Translations under genes and position numbers: made by a program
Notes under the pieces: model-generated
Databases searched by the model: none
Seen by the model: the letters and a program-made list of their open reading frames with translations, nothing else
What the model was told of the DNA's origin: nothing
Source of the DNA: Agrobacterium fabrum
GTDB lineage: Bacteria; Pseudomonadota; Alphaproteobacteria; Rhizobiales; Rhizobiaceae
Reading direction: 5' to 3'
Assembly: GCA_003241215.1 (NCBI GenBank)
Contig: QFOL01000001.1
Location: 14,888-78,887 of the forward strand
DNA length: 64,000 nucleotides
In this document: in pieces, positions 28,875 to 37,261 of the stretch
How positions within the stretch are numbered: the first letter of the stretch is position 1
How the letters are laid out: every line of letters begins with the position of its first letter

Positions 28875-29900
28875 ATGCGGCGAGTTTACAAGTTTATAGT
28901 TGGTCTTTCCTTGGCCGCCTCGTTGCCAGCTTTTGCGGCGGAACAGGCGGATGGGCATGGTATCATGCGCAATGTCGCCTCCTGCGTGGGCAAATTCGAA
29001 GCGGCAAATTCTTACGCTAGTTATGTCGACGGTTTTACAGCGTCGAAGGCTGCAGTGGAGGCGAGTTTCACTCAGCTTTCCCGCATAATGCGTCTGGCTG
29101 ACAATCGATCTCTCCCCGCTGAGATCGCGGGTGCGAGAGAAGAATTCCAAACGGCGATGTGGAATGATCCGGTCTATATCCGATCGACGATACGCGCGAT
29201 GGAGGCCGATTGTGCGCGTCAAATTGCGCATGTGCAGGAATTCAAGGCGGCATTGGATCGTAAAGATGCACAAGCGGAAGCGGTTCTCAAAGAGGAGCGC
29301 GTTGCACGCCAGAAATTGGATGCGGAAATTGCGCTAAAAGAGCAAGAGCGGAAAATACTTATAGCTCGGACGGAGAATGAGAGAGCTGTTGTAGAGCGCA
29401 TCAGGATTGAAGAAGCCGCCAAAGAACGAGATTTCGTGCGGGTGAAGGAATTGGCCGCGCTCGATGCCGCAAAGGCTCAGGCGTCCCAGGGAGAAAATCG
29501 AACCTCAATGACGGAAGCGTCTGAGGGCAACAAGACCGGGAACGTTTCGCCCGATGTTCCCGGCAAGGCATCACATGCCACTCCTGCAAATAGTCTCGCA
29601 TTTTCGATAGACGAGCAGAATGAAGTGCTCACCTGCGCGGCATTTTACATGCAATACACCGATCAGGCTTATTCCCGGAAAATTGGTGAGGGCTTGGTCT
29701 ATATGGTTATCCTAAATGGAGGTAATGCGGGCGACCTGTCGGAACTCGGGAAGGCTTTGAATAAGCGGATCGCAAAAGCTATACTTGAGGGTACGAAAGA
29801 AACTGAAATTCAGGCGGTTTCGAAGCACTGCACCATAATCGCAAAGAAGTACGAGACGATCATGGAACGTCAGGCTGCGCAGTCGATCCTTGACAGCTAG
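28875..29900 (+). CDS. Exported coiled-coil protein of unknown function
   Basis: The 341-residue protein has a Sec signal peptide (VGLSLAASLPAFAAEQ, cleavage near residue 22), then a globular helical part with Cys in VASCVGKFEAANSY and MEADCARQIAHVQEFKAALD, a long charged coiled coil (about residues 115 to 205, KEERVARQKLDAEIALKEQE), a Ser/Asn/Gly linker, and a second helical domain with Cys (NEVLTCAAFYMQYTDQAY; SKHCTIIAKKYETIMERQ). It is probably periplasmic. It is the first host gene beside the prophage and is not recognised as a family. Confidence 0.75.
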   Translation: MRRVYKFIVGLSLAASLPAFAAEQADGHGIMRNVASCVGKFEAANSYASYVDGFTASKAAVEASFTQLSRIMRLADNRSLPAEIAGAREEFQTAMWNDPVYIRSTIRAMEADCARQIAHVQEFKAALDRKDAQAEAVLKEERVARQKLDAEIALKEQERKILIARTENERAVVERIRIEEAAKERDFVRVKELAALDAAKAQASQGENRTSMTEASEGNKTGNVSPDVPGKASHATPANSLAFSIDEQNEVLTCAAFYMQYTDQAYSRKIGEGLVYMVILNGGNAGDLSELGKALNKRIAKAILEGTKETEIQAVSKHCTIIAKKYETIMERQAAQSILDS

Positions 29901-29996
29901 GCCAAGAATTTCTGCTTACAGGATAATCGCAATACCGGAGCATCTTCCAGGACTGCAAAGCGACAGATCCGATGGTACGTGCCGACAAGTTTCGCC

Positions 29997-30040
29997 AAAA
30001 AAAGGGAAACCCGCTTACTGCCAAAATGCAGCCAGCGGGT
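29997..30040 (-). terminator. Rho-independent terminator for the small exported protein gene
   Basis: On the minus strand ACCCGCT and AGCGGGT (30040 to 30034 and 30015 to 30009) pair, with an inner CTG/CAG pair in the loop, followed by TTCCC and seven T. The element lies 66 bp after the minus-strand gene ending at 30106. Confidence 0.65.
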
Positions 30041-30105
30041 CTCAACCTCTACCCCCTCCCACAAGGGCGGCTGCACAAAAGCACATTGAATGAATTATGG
30101 CAAGA

Positions 30106-30402
30106 TCAAGGCGACCATATTGTTGCTGTTGAGGACCCTGTTCGCCAGTTTATTGGCGGATGGCAGATCGTAACCACCTCCCTGTGTCGTTCATAAGGGG
30201 AGCGATAGGATACGATATTGTCGGCGCAGCGCATTCCGATGGGGCTTGAATAAGTATTTTCGGCGGGGCGCGATTGGTATTTGGCTCTCTGCTGCGGCGC
30301 CTGCTCCCGACCATGGATGCTCATATCTGCGGCGAAAGAGGCGCCCGGCACCGTCAGGGCAGCGAATGCGGCTATCAGGAAAGTTCTTCGATCTGTGAAC
30401 AT
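30106..30402 (-). CDS. Small exported protein, 98 residues
   Basis: The protein begins MFTDRRTFLIAAFAALTVPG: a signal peptide with an RRTFL motif that could use the Tat system, cleaved after ASFA. The mature part is about 73 residues, polar, with two Cys (MRCADNIV and TICHPP) that may form a disulphide. GGGGGGA lies before the start and a terminator follows. The family is unknown. Confidence 0.65.
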   Translation of the reverse strand: MFTDRRTFLIAAFAALTVPGASFAADMSIHGREQAPQQRAKYQSRPAENTYSSPIGMRCADNIVSYRSPYERHREVVTICHPPINWRTGSSTATIWSP

Positions 30403-30599
30403 GGGTTGTCCCCCCGGCGTTGATCAATACGGGAAAACGCCCGGCGCCGAGCGCCGTTCCGCCCCCGACCGAATTATTTTGCGCGGCGTCGCTTCAAAAA
30501 ATGCCTGCTTGTGGCGGGCAATTCAGAGGGGAACCAAGGTTAGCGGCCTCACGCCTGAAACGGCCATTCCTGATCTTCCAATCAAGGGCTCTTGCAAGA

Positions 30600-30641
30600 A
30601 AATGGCCGCATCTCGATACTTTCTGGCATGCTGGCGCGAAC
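30600..30641 (+). promoter_or_regulatory. Conserved 42-nt element upstream of an AraC gene (copy A)
   Basis: The element runs AAATGGCCG, TCTCGATA, then TGGCA and TGGCGCGAAC, ending 69 bp before the AraC start. Its direct repeat TGGC-N4-TGGC is like AraC-type half-sites. A copy with 34 of 42 identical bases lies on the minus strand at 56152 to 56193 upstream of ridA. No coding frame explains the identity. The remaining bases between 30403 and 30710 show no gene. Confidence 0.6.
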
Positions 30642-30710
30642 GCTCCGCAGCGGATGCATTAAGCTTGCCGCCATATCTTTGATTGGATGGCGCATGTTGG
30701 AGGCGGATCA

Positions 30711-31634
30711 GTGACTATTTCGAGCACTCCGGACCTGGAAGACCCCGACGAGGTGCCGCGATCCGTCGTTGGCCTGACAATCGAGCTTGCGTCTCTTCGC
30801 GAAACGGAACCGCACCTGCACCGCAAGGCGCAGCTGCTCTATGTCATCAGCGGCGTGATCATCGTGGAGGCCTCGGGCGGCATGTGGACCGTGCCGCCCC
30901 ATTGCGCGATCTGGATACCGGGCGGCGTGGCGCATGTTGCGCGAACGTCGGGACGGATCGTTATCGGTAGCCTCTACATAGAGCCGACGCTCGCGGGTCC
31001 CATTCGTCACGAGTGCGGTATCCTGTTCGTGCAACCTTTGCTGCGGGAGCTTCTGCTGCGGTTTATTTCTGCGCCGCTGCTCTATCCGCAAGGCGATACG
31101 CGTGAAGAGCGGCTTATCTCTGTGCTGCTCGATGAGTTGCAGGCGGCGCCGCTCGAGCCTCTGCATCTGCCCATGCCCACTGACCGCCGTCTGCGGCGGC
31201 TCGCGGAAGGCTTGATCGACGACCCGTCCGTGCGATTCACGATCGAGGAATGGGGTGCGCGCGTCGGCGCCAGCAACCGCACGCTGACGCGGCTGTTCCA
31301 GAAGGAGACGGGCATGTCCTTCGTCCGCTGGCGGCAACAGCTGCATATCGGCCTGGCGCTCCAGCGCCTGGCCTCCGGGCAGTCCGTCACGAATATCGCG
31401 TTCGACCTCGGTTATGAAAGCCCGAGCGCTTTCATAGCGATGTTCCGGCGGATGCTTGGAAGGACGCCGGCCCGTTATTTTTCGGAGGGGGCGGTGGGCG
31501 GCCTCGACCGGGAAGTCCCGAAGATGCGGCAAGCCGACAGCGAAGTCGATGGTCCCGCGGGCGCCGTTGCGCCCGCCAAGGCGGATATTGTTGATTTCCA
31601 GTCGGCCGCCAGGCGGCAGGGCAAATCGCCATAA
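30711..31634 (+). CDS. AraC family transcriptional regulator with N-terminal cupin
   Basis: I started the gene at GTG 30711 because GGAGGC lies seven bases upstream; the in-frame ATG at 30687 has no ribosome-binding site. The protein is 307 residues: a cupin-like sensor (HLHRKAQLLYVISGVIIVEA; AIWIPGGVAHVA), a linker, and the double helix-turn-helix (EWGARVGASNRTLTRLFQKE; VTNIAFDLGYESPSAFIAMF, then RRMLGRTPARYF). A 45-residue C-terminal extension is of low complexity. The effector and targets are unknown; the 42-nt element upstream suggests autoregulation. Confidence 0.88.
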   Translation: MTISSTPDLEDPDEVPRSVVGLTIELASLRETEPHLHRKAQLLYVISGVIIVEASGGMWTVPPHCAIWIPGGVAHVARTSGRIVIGSLYIEPTLAGPIRHECGILFVQPLLRELLLRFISAPLLYPQGDTREERLISVLLDELQAAPLEPLHLPMPTDRRLRRLAEGLIDDPSVRFTIEEWGARVGASNRTLTRLFQKETGMSFVRWRQQLHIGLALQRLASGQSVTNIAFDLGYESPSAFIAMFRRMLGRTPARYFSEGAVGGLDREVPKMRQADSEVDGPAGAVAPAKADIVDFQSAARRQGKSP

Positions 31635-31726
31635 GGCGACCGGCCGAGACATCTGGCGTTTTCTCGTGCGCTGTTCACGGGTGTAAAAGGGCATCAACTC
31701 CTTTTGTTTTATTCAAGGGACACTCC

Positions 31727-32110
31727 ATGCAGATCGATCGAAGCCGGTTTCCGTTGGTTTTCATCAGGGAAACCGAAAATCCCGACGGTGATGTCGCGGC
31801 CGAACTTGCGGCACTCCTTGCCGAAGGCCGTCAGTTCGTTTTGATTTCCGAGCAGCACAGTCATGACGAAACGCACGAACCACACGAGGTAAGGAAGGCG
31901 CGCGCCCAGTTTTTCAAACAGAACAAGGGACGTTTTCGCGAGTTCTGTGTGGCGGCAATCCTCATAGAAGGAGATGTTCCGACGTCGATGCCCTTCCGGC
32001 TGGCCGCGCAGGGGGTCGCGAAGGCGCTGGGAGTGGATTTCCATTTCGTCAGGGACGAAGAGGCCGCTGCGGCAGTCGGCAAAAACGCCTTGGCAAGGCG
32101 CAAGACGTGA
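31727..32110 (+). CDS. Hypothetical protein, 127 residues
   Basis: The gene (MQIDRSRFPLVFIRETENPD at its start) has AAGGGA before the ATG. The protein alternates strands and helices (AELAALLAEGRQFVLISEQH; GRFREFCVAAILIEGDVPTS; LAAQGVAKALGVDFHFVRDE), a small alpha/beta fold with a His-rich loop (SHDETHEPHE). It lies between the AraC gene and paaX. I do not recognise the family and see no sign of decay. Confidence 0.7.
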   Translation: MQIDRSRFPLVFIRETENPDGDVAAELAALLAEGRQFVLISEQHSHDETHEPHEVRKARAQFFKQNKGRFREFCVAAILIEGDVPTSMPFRLAAQGVAKALGVDFHFVRDEEAAAAVGKNALARRKT

Positions 32111-32280
32111 CGGAGAAATCTTGAATTTACGGTCCGACAGCGAGCATTTGGAAAAGCCGCTGCGGGTATGCGAGTTGCCTTATCCGGCGATGTCATGCAT
32201 GGAAGTGGGTGACAGCGCCGCTTTTCGTCTGATTCATCCTAGACAGGGGAGAGCCCGCATAAAAGGTGGATCACGAGGAC

Positions 32281-33135
32281 ATGTCGCTAGGCCTTCTCCT
32301 GAGTAATGCGTCGCTCAGAGCTGCGAGCTTCATCGTCACGATTTACGGGGATGTCGTCGAGCCGAGGGGTGGCGCGATCTGGGTCGGCAATCTGATCGAA
32401 ACCTGCGCGGAAGTCGGCATCAGTGAGACTTTGGTGCGTACGGCTGCGTCCAGGCTGGTTTCCGCCGGCCAGTTGATCGGCGAGCGGCAGGGGCGTCGCA
32501 GTTATTACCGTCTCACCGCAGCGGCCCAGACCGATTTCGCGGCGGCGGCGCGTCTGCTTTTCGGAACTGCCGATCAGCCCGTCTGGCGTTTTGTTTACCT
32601 CGGGGGAGCTGCCTTCGAGGCCGATGCGCGGGCCTTGGAGCAGGCCGGTTACACCCGGCTGGGTTCCCGCCTGTCGATTGGTGCGCGGCCACTGCCACCC
32701 CTGTCGGCGGGAGCAGTCGTCTTCAATGCCGAGGTTGCCGGTGCTGGCTCCGGTCTCAAGCAGCTGGCGGCTGAGCACTGGGATCTGCCGAGCTATGACA
32801 CGGCTTATCGGGAGTTCCTTGAACGCTACGGCAAATTTTCCGAGGCGCTGAACGGGGGAGCAAAGCTCAGCCCGATCGAACATCTGGCCGCGCGCCTTCT
32901 TCTTGTGCATGAATACCGGATGATTGTCCTGCACGACCCGCGGCTTCCGGCATCCGCGCTACCCGATGATTGGCCGCATGCCGAAGTTCGGCGCCTTTTC
33001 GCCGGCCTTTATGTTCGTCTGTCGGGAGCGGCGGATGACTTCATCGCGCGGAGATTCCTGACGGAGGATGGAGCTCTGCCGGCCGAAACGGGTGCTACCA
33101 GGCACCGGATAAACGAGCTTCTCGCCATTATGTAA
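32281..33135 (+). CDS. paaX: Phenylacetate catabolism repressor PaaX
   Basis: The protein, 284 residues from ATG 32281 (GTG 32266 is an alternative), has the PaaX winged-helix N-terminus (SFIVTIYGDVVEPRGGAIWV; GISETLVRTAASRLVSAGQL; ERQGRRSYYRLT), a middle domain (PVWRFVYLGGA) and a C-terminal domain (HLAARLLLVHEYRMIVLHDP, RLPASALPDDWP). PaaX is a GntR-related repressor released by phenylacetyl-CoA. It stands 161 bp before the paa operon in the same direction. Confidence 0.92.
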   Translation: MSLGLLLSNASLRAASFIVTIYGDVVEPRGGAIWVGNLIETCAEVGISETLVRTAASRLVSAGQLIGERQGRRSYYRLTAAAQTDFAAAARLLFGTADQPVWRFVYLGGAAFEADARALEQAGYTRLGSRLSIGARPLPPLSAGAVVFNAEVAGAGSGLKQLAAEHWDLPSYDTAYREFLERYGKFSEALNGGAKLSPIEHLAARLLLVHEYRMIVLHDPRLPASALPDDWPHAEVRRLFAGLYVRLSGAADDFIARRFLTEDGALPAETGATRHRINELLAIM

Positions 33136-33212
33136 GTTCCTCTTCCTGCGAACGCGAACGGCCGGACGAAACCGCAGAATTTCAAATGTCACAAGAATTG
33201 GCAAAAAACGTG

Positions 33213-33261
33213 TTGAACTGTGACATAAGCAATGGTATTAACTAACCGATCGGTCGGCTAA
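33213..33261 (+). promoter_or_regulatory. paa operon promoter with probable TetR (PaaR) operator
   Basis: TTGAAC (33213 to 33218) and TATTAA (33236 to 33241) are separated by exactly 17 bp and form a sigma-70-type promoter. A 24-bp imperfect palindrome (33238 to 33261) centred on ACCGATCGGT overlaps the -10 box, with half-sites TTAACTAACCGA and TTAGCCGACCGA. A related site occurs in the paaG/paaN promoter. The position implies repression by blocking polymerase. Confidence 0.75.
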
Positions 33262-33296
33262 TTGCCTGCCGAGCTGAGGAGGACGAGGAGGAATTC

Positions 33297-34502
33297 GTGC
33301 CTGAAGCGTTTATCTGCGATGCAGTTCGCACTCCGATTGGACGATATGGCGGTCTGTTGGCATCTGTACGTGCCGATGATCTCGCCGCTGTTCCGCTTGC
33401 GGCACTGATGGCGCGTAATCCGCAGGTCGATTGGGCGAAGGTCGATGACCTGATTTATGGATGCGCCAATCAGGCCGGCGAAGACAATCGCAATGTTGCA
33501 CGCATGGCGGCGCTCCTTTCCGGCATGCCGGTGTCCGTTCCCGGCACGACCGTAAACCGCCTCTGCGGCTCCGGCATGGATGCCGTTGGCATGGCCGCCC
33601 GGGCCATTCGTGCCGGCGACTGCGATTTCGTCATTGCCGGCGGCACCGAAAGCATGAGCCGTGCCCCATTTGTCATGCCGAAGGCGGAGAGCGCCTTTTC
33701 GCGCGCCAACGCCGTATACGACACGACAATCGGATGGCGCTTTATCAATCCGAAGATGAAAAAGGCTTTTGGCGTCGATTCCATGCCGGAAACCGCCGAC
33801 AATGTCGCCGCCGATTATGGGGTTAGCCGTGAGGATCAGGATGCTTTTGCGGCGCGCAGCCAGGCGCGGTGGGCCGCAGCATACGAGGCCCGTGTCTTTG
33901 CCGATGAGATAGCCCCCGTTTCCGTGCCGCAGAAGAAGGGCGACCCGATTATCGTTGATCGGGACGAGCATCCGCGACCTGGAACGACGGCCGAGCAGCT
34001 GGCCAAACTCAAGGGTGTCAACGGACCGGATCTTTCGGTTACCGCCGGCAACGCTTCCGGCGTCAATGATGGCGCTGCCGCGCTGTTGGTTGCGAGCGAG
34101 ATGACAGCCAGGGCGCAGGGCCTGACGCCGAAGGCCCGCATCGTCGCCATGGCCGCCGCCGGCGTCGAGCCCCGCATCATGGGCATTGGCCCTGCGCCGG
34201 CCGCGCGCCGCGTGCTGGAACGTGCTAAACTGTCCATAGGCCAGATGGATGTCATCGAACTGAACGAGGCCTTTGCCTCGCAGGCGCTCGCCACGTTGCG
34301 TGACCTCGGTCTGCCCGACGATGCGGCGCATGTGAACCCGAATGGTGGCGCGATCGCCATGGGCCATCCGCTCGGCATGAGCGGCGCCCGCCTCGTCACC
34401 ACCGCCGCCTACCAGCTTCATCGCCAGGGCGGCCGTTATGCGCTGTGTACGATGTGTATCGGTGTCGGCCAGGGCATTGCACTCATTCTCGAACGTGTCT
34501 GA
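33297..34502 (+). CDS. paaJ: 3-oxoadipyl-CoA thiolase
   Basis: The 401-residue thiolase starts with GTG at 33297 after repeated GAGGAGGA. The nucleophile Cys is in NRLCGSGMDAVGMAARAIRA (about residue 90), the catalytic His in GGAIAMGHPLGMSGARL (about 355) and the second Cys in LCTMCIGVGQG (about 386). The sequence is of the PcaF/PaaJ class that cleaves 3-oxoadipyl-CoA to succinyl-CoA and acetyl-CoA, the last step of phenylacetate degradation. As first gene of the paa operon it may also act on 3-oxo-5,6-dehydrosuberyl-CoA, as in E. coli. Confidence 0.92.
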   Translation: MPEAFICDAVRTPIGRYGGLLASVRADDLAAVPLAALMARNPQVDWAKVDDLIYGCANQAGEDNRNVARMAALLSGMPVSVPGTTVNRLCGSGMDAVGMAARAIRAGDCDFVIAGGTESMSRAPFVMPKAESAFSRANAVYDTTIGWRFINPKMKKAFGVDSMPETADNVAADYGVSREDQDAFAARSQARWAAAYEARVFADEIAPVSVPQKKGDPIIVDRDEHPRPGTTAEQLAKLKGVNGPDLSVTAGNASGVNDGAAALLVASEMTARAQGLTPKARIVAMAAAGVEPRIMGIGPAPAARRVLERAKLSIGQMDVIELNEAFASQALATLRDLGLPDDAAHVNPNGGAIAMGHPLGMSGARLVTTAAYQLHRQGGRYALCTMCIGVGQGIALILERV

Positions 34503-34526
34503 CGCGACAAAACAGGAGGAATTGCC

Positions 34527-35531
34527 ATGTATGCACAGATGGTGAAAACCGACGCCGCCCACGTCCGCAGCCTCGATGAAATGGACCCGGTCGAGCGTGC
34601 CTTCCAGGAGCGCATCGACGCCGGTCAGAAGATCGAACCGAAGGAATGGATGCCGGAAGGTTACCGCAAGACGCTGGTTCGCCAGATCAGCCAGCATGCC
34701 CATTCCGAGATCGTCGGCCAGCTGCCGGAAGGCAACTGGATCACCCGCGCACCGACACTGGAGCGCAAGGCGATCCTGCTGGCCAAGGTGCAGGACGAAG
34801 CCGGTCACGGTCTCTATCTCTATTGCGCTGCCGAGACCCTCGGTATCAGCCGCGACGAAATGTACGAGCAGCTGCATTCCGGCAAGGCCAAATATTCCTC
34901 GATCTTCAATTACCCGACGCTGAGCTGGGCCGATATCGGCGCGGTCGGCTGGCTGGTCGATGGCGCGGCGATCATGAATCAGGTGCCGCTGCAACGCTGT
35001 TCCTACGGGCCTTATGCCCGCGCGATGGTTCGCATCTGCAAGGAAGAAAGCTTCCATCAGCGTCAGGGTTTCGACATCCTCATGAAAATGGTGAAGGGCA
35101 CCCCGGCACAGAAGGCGCTGGTTCAGGATGCGCTGAACCGCTGGTGGTGGCCGTCGCTGATGATGTTCGGTCCTTCCGATGACGCCTCCGTGCATTCGGC
35201 CCAGTCGATGGCCTGGAAGATCAAGCAGAATTCGAATGACGAGCTGCGCCAGAAATTTGTCGATCAGACCGTGCCGCAGGCAACCTATCTCGGCCTGACC
35301 GTCCCCGACCCGGACCTTAAGTGGAACGAAGAAAAGGGCGGCTACGATTTCGGCGAGCCGGACTGGAGCGAATTCTTCGCGGTGATCGCCGGCAACGGCC
35401 CCTGCAATGCCGAGCGTCTCAATGCCCGCAAAAAGGCCTGGGACGATGGCGAGTGGTTCCGTGACGGTCTCGTCGCCCATGCCGAAAAGGTGCAGTCGCG
35501 CCGGCAGGCCGCCCGTATCGCCGCCGAATAG
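34527..35531 (+). CDS. paaA: 1,2-phenylacetyl-CoA epoxidase, catalytic subunit PaaA
   Basis: The 334-residue protein has the ferritin-like di-iron fold of Paa[41 protein letters not shown] with the metal-binding ExxH, and [20 protein letters not shown] with the second ExxH. Lys and Arg residues around [20 protein letters not shown] bind CoA. It catalyses ring epoxidation of phenylacetyl-CoA together with PaaC, B and E. It follows the thiolase by 24 bp with AGGAGG. Confidence 0.96.
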   Translation: MYAQMVKTDAAHVRSLDEMDPVERAFQERIDAGQKIEPKEWMPEGYRKTLVRQISQHAHSEIVGQLPEGNWITRAPTLERKAILLAKVQDEAGHGLYLYCAAETLGISRDEMYEQLHSGKAKYSSIFNYPTLSWADIGAVGWLVDGAAIMNQVPLQRCSYGPYARAMVRICKEESFHQRQGFDILMKMVKGTPAQKALVQDALNRWWWPSLMMFGPSDDASVHSAQSMAWKIKQNSNDELRQKFVDQTVPQATYLGLTVPDPDLKWNEEKGGYDFGEPDWSEFFAVIAGNGPCNAERLNARKKAWDDGEWFRDGLVAHAEKVQSRRQAARIAAE

Positions 35532-35631
35532 GTGTGTTCCGGATCGCGCGTGCGGTCCCTTGGTCCCAATCGCAGTCAATACGCTCTCACCGCGGCCCGC
35601 CGCTGACGAGCGCGAATAAGGGAGAGAAATC

Positions 35632-35916
35632 ATGTCCAGCGAATGGCCCCTCTGGGAGGTCTTCATCCGCGGCCAGCACGGCCTCAATCACCGTCATGTC
35701 GGCAGCCTGCATGCGCCGGATGCGGAAATGGCCGTCAACAATGCCCGCGACGTCTATACCCGCCGCAATGAAGGTGTCAGCATCTGGGTGGTCCGCTCCA
35801 GCGACATCACCGCCAGTGCGCCGTCGGAAAAGGGACCGCTGTTCGAGCCGTCCAATTCCAAGGTCTACCGTCATCCGACCTTCTTCGACGTGCCGGAAGA
35901 AGTGGGGCATATGTGA
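35632..35916 (+). CDS. paaB: Phenylacetyl-CoA epoxidase subunit PaaB
   Basis: The 94-residue protein (EWPLWEVFIRGQHGLNHRHV; SLHAPDAEMAVNNARDVYTR; RRNEGVSIWVVRSSDIT) is a standard-length PaaB, a small beta-rich subunit needed for the epoxidase complex. The 100-bp gap before it contains no gene and GGGAGAG as ribosome-binding site. The stop overlaps the PaaC start as TGATG. Confidence 0.94.
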   Translation: MSSEWPLWEVFIRGQHGLNHRHVGSLHAPDAEMAVNNARDVYTRRNEGVSIWVVRSSDITASAPSEKGPLFEPSNSKVYRHPTFFDVPEEVGHM

Positions 35917-36698
35917 TGGGCGCGGCTAAAGAGACTGCCACCGTCGACAATGCCGCCCTTTTCGAGTTCCTGCTGCGGATGGGCGACAATACCCTCATTC
36001 TCGGTCATCGCGTTTCGGAATGGTGTGGTCACTCGCCGGCGCTCGAAGAGGATATCGCGCTTTCCAACACCGCGCTCGACCTGATCGGCCAGACGCAGCT
36101 CTGGCTTGGCCTTGCCGGCGAAGTGGAGGGGAAGGGGCGTTCCGCCGACGATCTCGCCTATCTGCGTGACGGGCTGGATTTCCGCAACGTGCTGCTTGTC
36201 GAGCGCCCGAACGGCGATTTCGGCAAGACGTTGATGCGGCAGTTCCTGTTCGATGCGTGGCACTACGTTCTGCTGAAGTGGCTCAAAGGCTCCAGCGACC
36301 ATCGCATTGCCGAAATCGCCGAAAAATCCCTGAAGGAAGTGTCCTATCATCTCGATCGCAGCCGCGATCTGGTGATCAGACTTGGCGACGGCACGGTGGA
36401 GAGCCATCGCCGCATGCAGGCGGCACTCGACGATCTCTGGCCCTTTACCGGCGAGTTGTTCATCGGCGATGCCTCAGATACGGCCGTTGCCGCCGCCGGC
36501 GTGGCGCCGGAGCCCGCATCGCTGAAGGCGGCCTGGGATGAACTCGTGGCCGAGACGCTGGAAGAGGCGACGCTGAAGACGCCGGCCGATGGTTATATGC
36601 AGAAGGGCGGCAAACGCGGCATCCACACCGAACATCTCGGCTTCATTCTCTCCGATCTGCAGTTCCTGCAACGCGCCTATCCCGGCGGGACCTGGTAG
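35916..36698 (+). CDS. paaC: Phenylacetyl-CoA epoxidase structural subunit PaaC
   Basis: The 260-residue protein starts at ATG 35916 in a TGATG overlap with paaB (MGAAKETATVDNAALFEFLL). It has the ferritin-like helices of PaaC (MGDNTLILGHRVSEWCGHSP; LDLIGQTQLWLGLAGEVEGK; EVSYHLDRSRDLVIRLGDGT), which lacks a working di-iron centre in known enzymes and forms the heterodimer with PaaA. The C-terminus GIHTEHLGFILSDLQFLQRA is characteristic. Confidence 0.94.
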   Translation: MGAAKETATVDNAALFEFLLRMGDNTLILGHRVSEWCGHSPALEEDIALSNTALDLIGQTQLWLGLAGEVEGKGRSADDLAYLRDGLDFRNVLLVERPNGDFGKTLMRQFLFDAWHYVLLKWLKGSSDHRIAEIAEKSLKEVSYHLDRSRDLVIRLGDGTVESHRRMQAALDDLWPFTGELFIGDASDTAVAAAGVAPEPASLKAAWDELVAETLEEATLKTPADGYMQKGGKRGIHTEHLGFILSDLQFLQRAYPGGTW

Positions 36699-36707
36699 GA
36701 GGCGTCG

Positions 36708-37235
36708 ATGATGGCGGCCGAGCATCACCCTTCTGCGCGGCAGGTCTGGACCTGGCTTGCGGACGTTCCGGACCCGGAAATTCCTGTCATATCGCTGGTC
36801 GACCTCGGCATTATCCGCGATGTCGCCTGGGAAGAAGAGGGGCTGGTCGTGACCGTCACGCCGACCTATTCCGGCTGTCCGGCAACGACGGTGATCAACC
36901 TCGATATCGAGCGAGCGCTGAACGAGCGGGGTATCGAAAAGGTCAGGCTGAAGCGCCAGCTTTCGCCCGCCTGGACAACCGACTGGATCAGCGCGGAAGG
37001 CCGCGAGAAGCTCAGGGCCTACGGTATCGCGCCGCCGATTGACGGAACCGCCACTGACGGTGTGCTGATGAAGCGCATCGACCGGCTTTCGGGCCGCTCC
37101 AATCTGACGATCGCCTGTCCGCGCTGCGGGTCGGCCAATACCGAAAAGATCAGCCAGTTCGGCTCGACGCCATGCAAGGCCAGCTATCGCTGCACCGACT
37201 GCCTGGAACCCTTCGATTATTTCAAGTGCATCTGA
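36708..37235 (+). CDS. paaD: PaaD, DUF59 iron-sulphur assembly factor for the epoxidase
   Basis: The 175-residue protein has the DUF59/MIP18 domain (DVPDPEIPVISLVDLGIIRD; VTPTYSGCPATTVINLDIER with the reactive Cys) and a C-terminal zinc-ribbon-like region with CPRCG and CTDC. PaaD is thought to mature the PaaE iron-sulphur cluster or the di-iron site. Two consecutive ATGs follow GGAGG; the first is given. Confidence 0.93.
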   Translation: MMAAEHHPSARQVWTWLADVPDPEIPVISLVDLGIIRDVAWEEEGLVVTVTPTYSGCPATTVINLDIERALNERGIEKVRLKRQLSPAWTTDWISAEGREKLRAYGIAPPIDGTATDGVLMKRIDRLSGRSNLTIACPRCGSANTEKISQFGSTPCKASYRCTDCLEPFDYFKCI

Positions 37236-37261
37236 CCTGACGCAAAGGATGAGGGCCACCC

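Noticed and set aside
30601-30682. Short similar peptides (MAASRYFLACWRE and MAGSRYLLAVWRE) encoded at 30.6 and 56.2 kb as a gene family
   Set aside because: The frames are not continued by conserved protein and include frame-neutral substitutions; the likeness is at DNA level, better explained by a shared regulatory element.
33258-35687. An 809-codon open frame on the minus strand opposite the thiolase and paaA genes
   Set aside because: It is a mirror of two well-conserved genes in GC-rich DNA with strong third-position bias; its translation has no recognisable domain and no ribosome-binding site.
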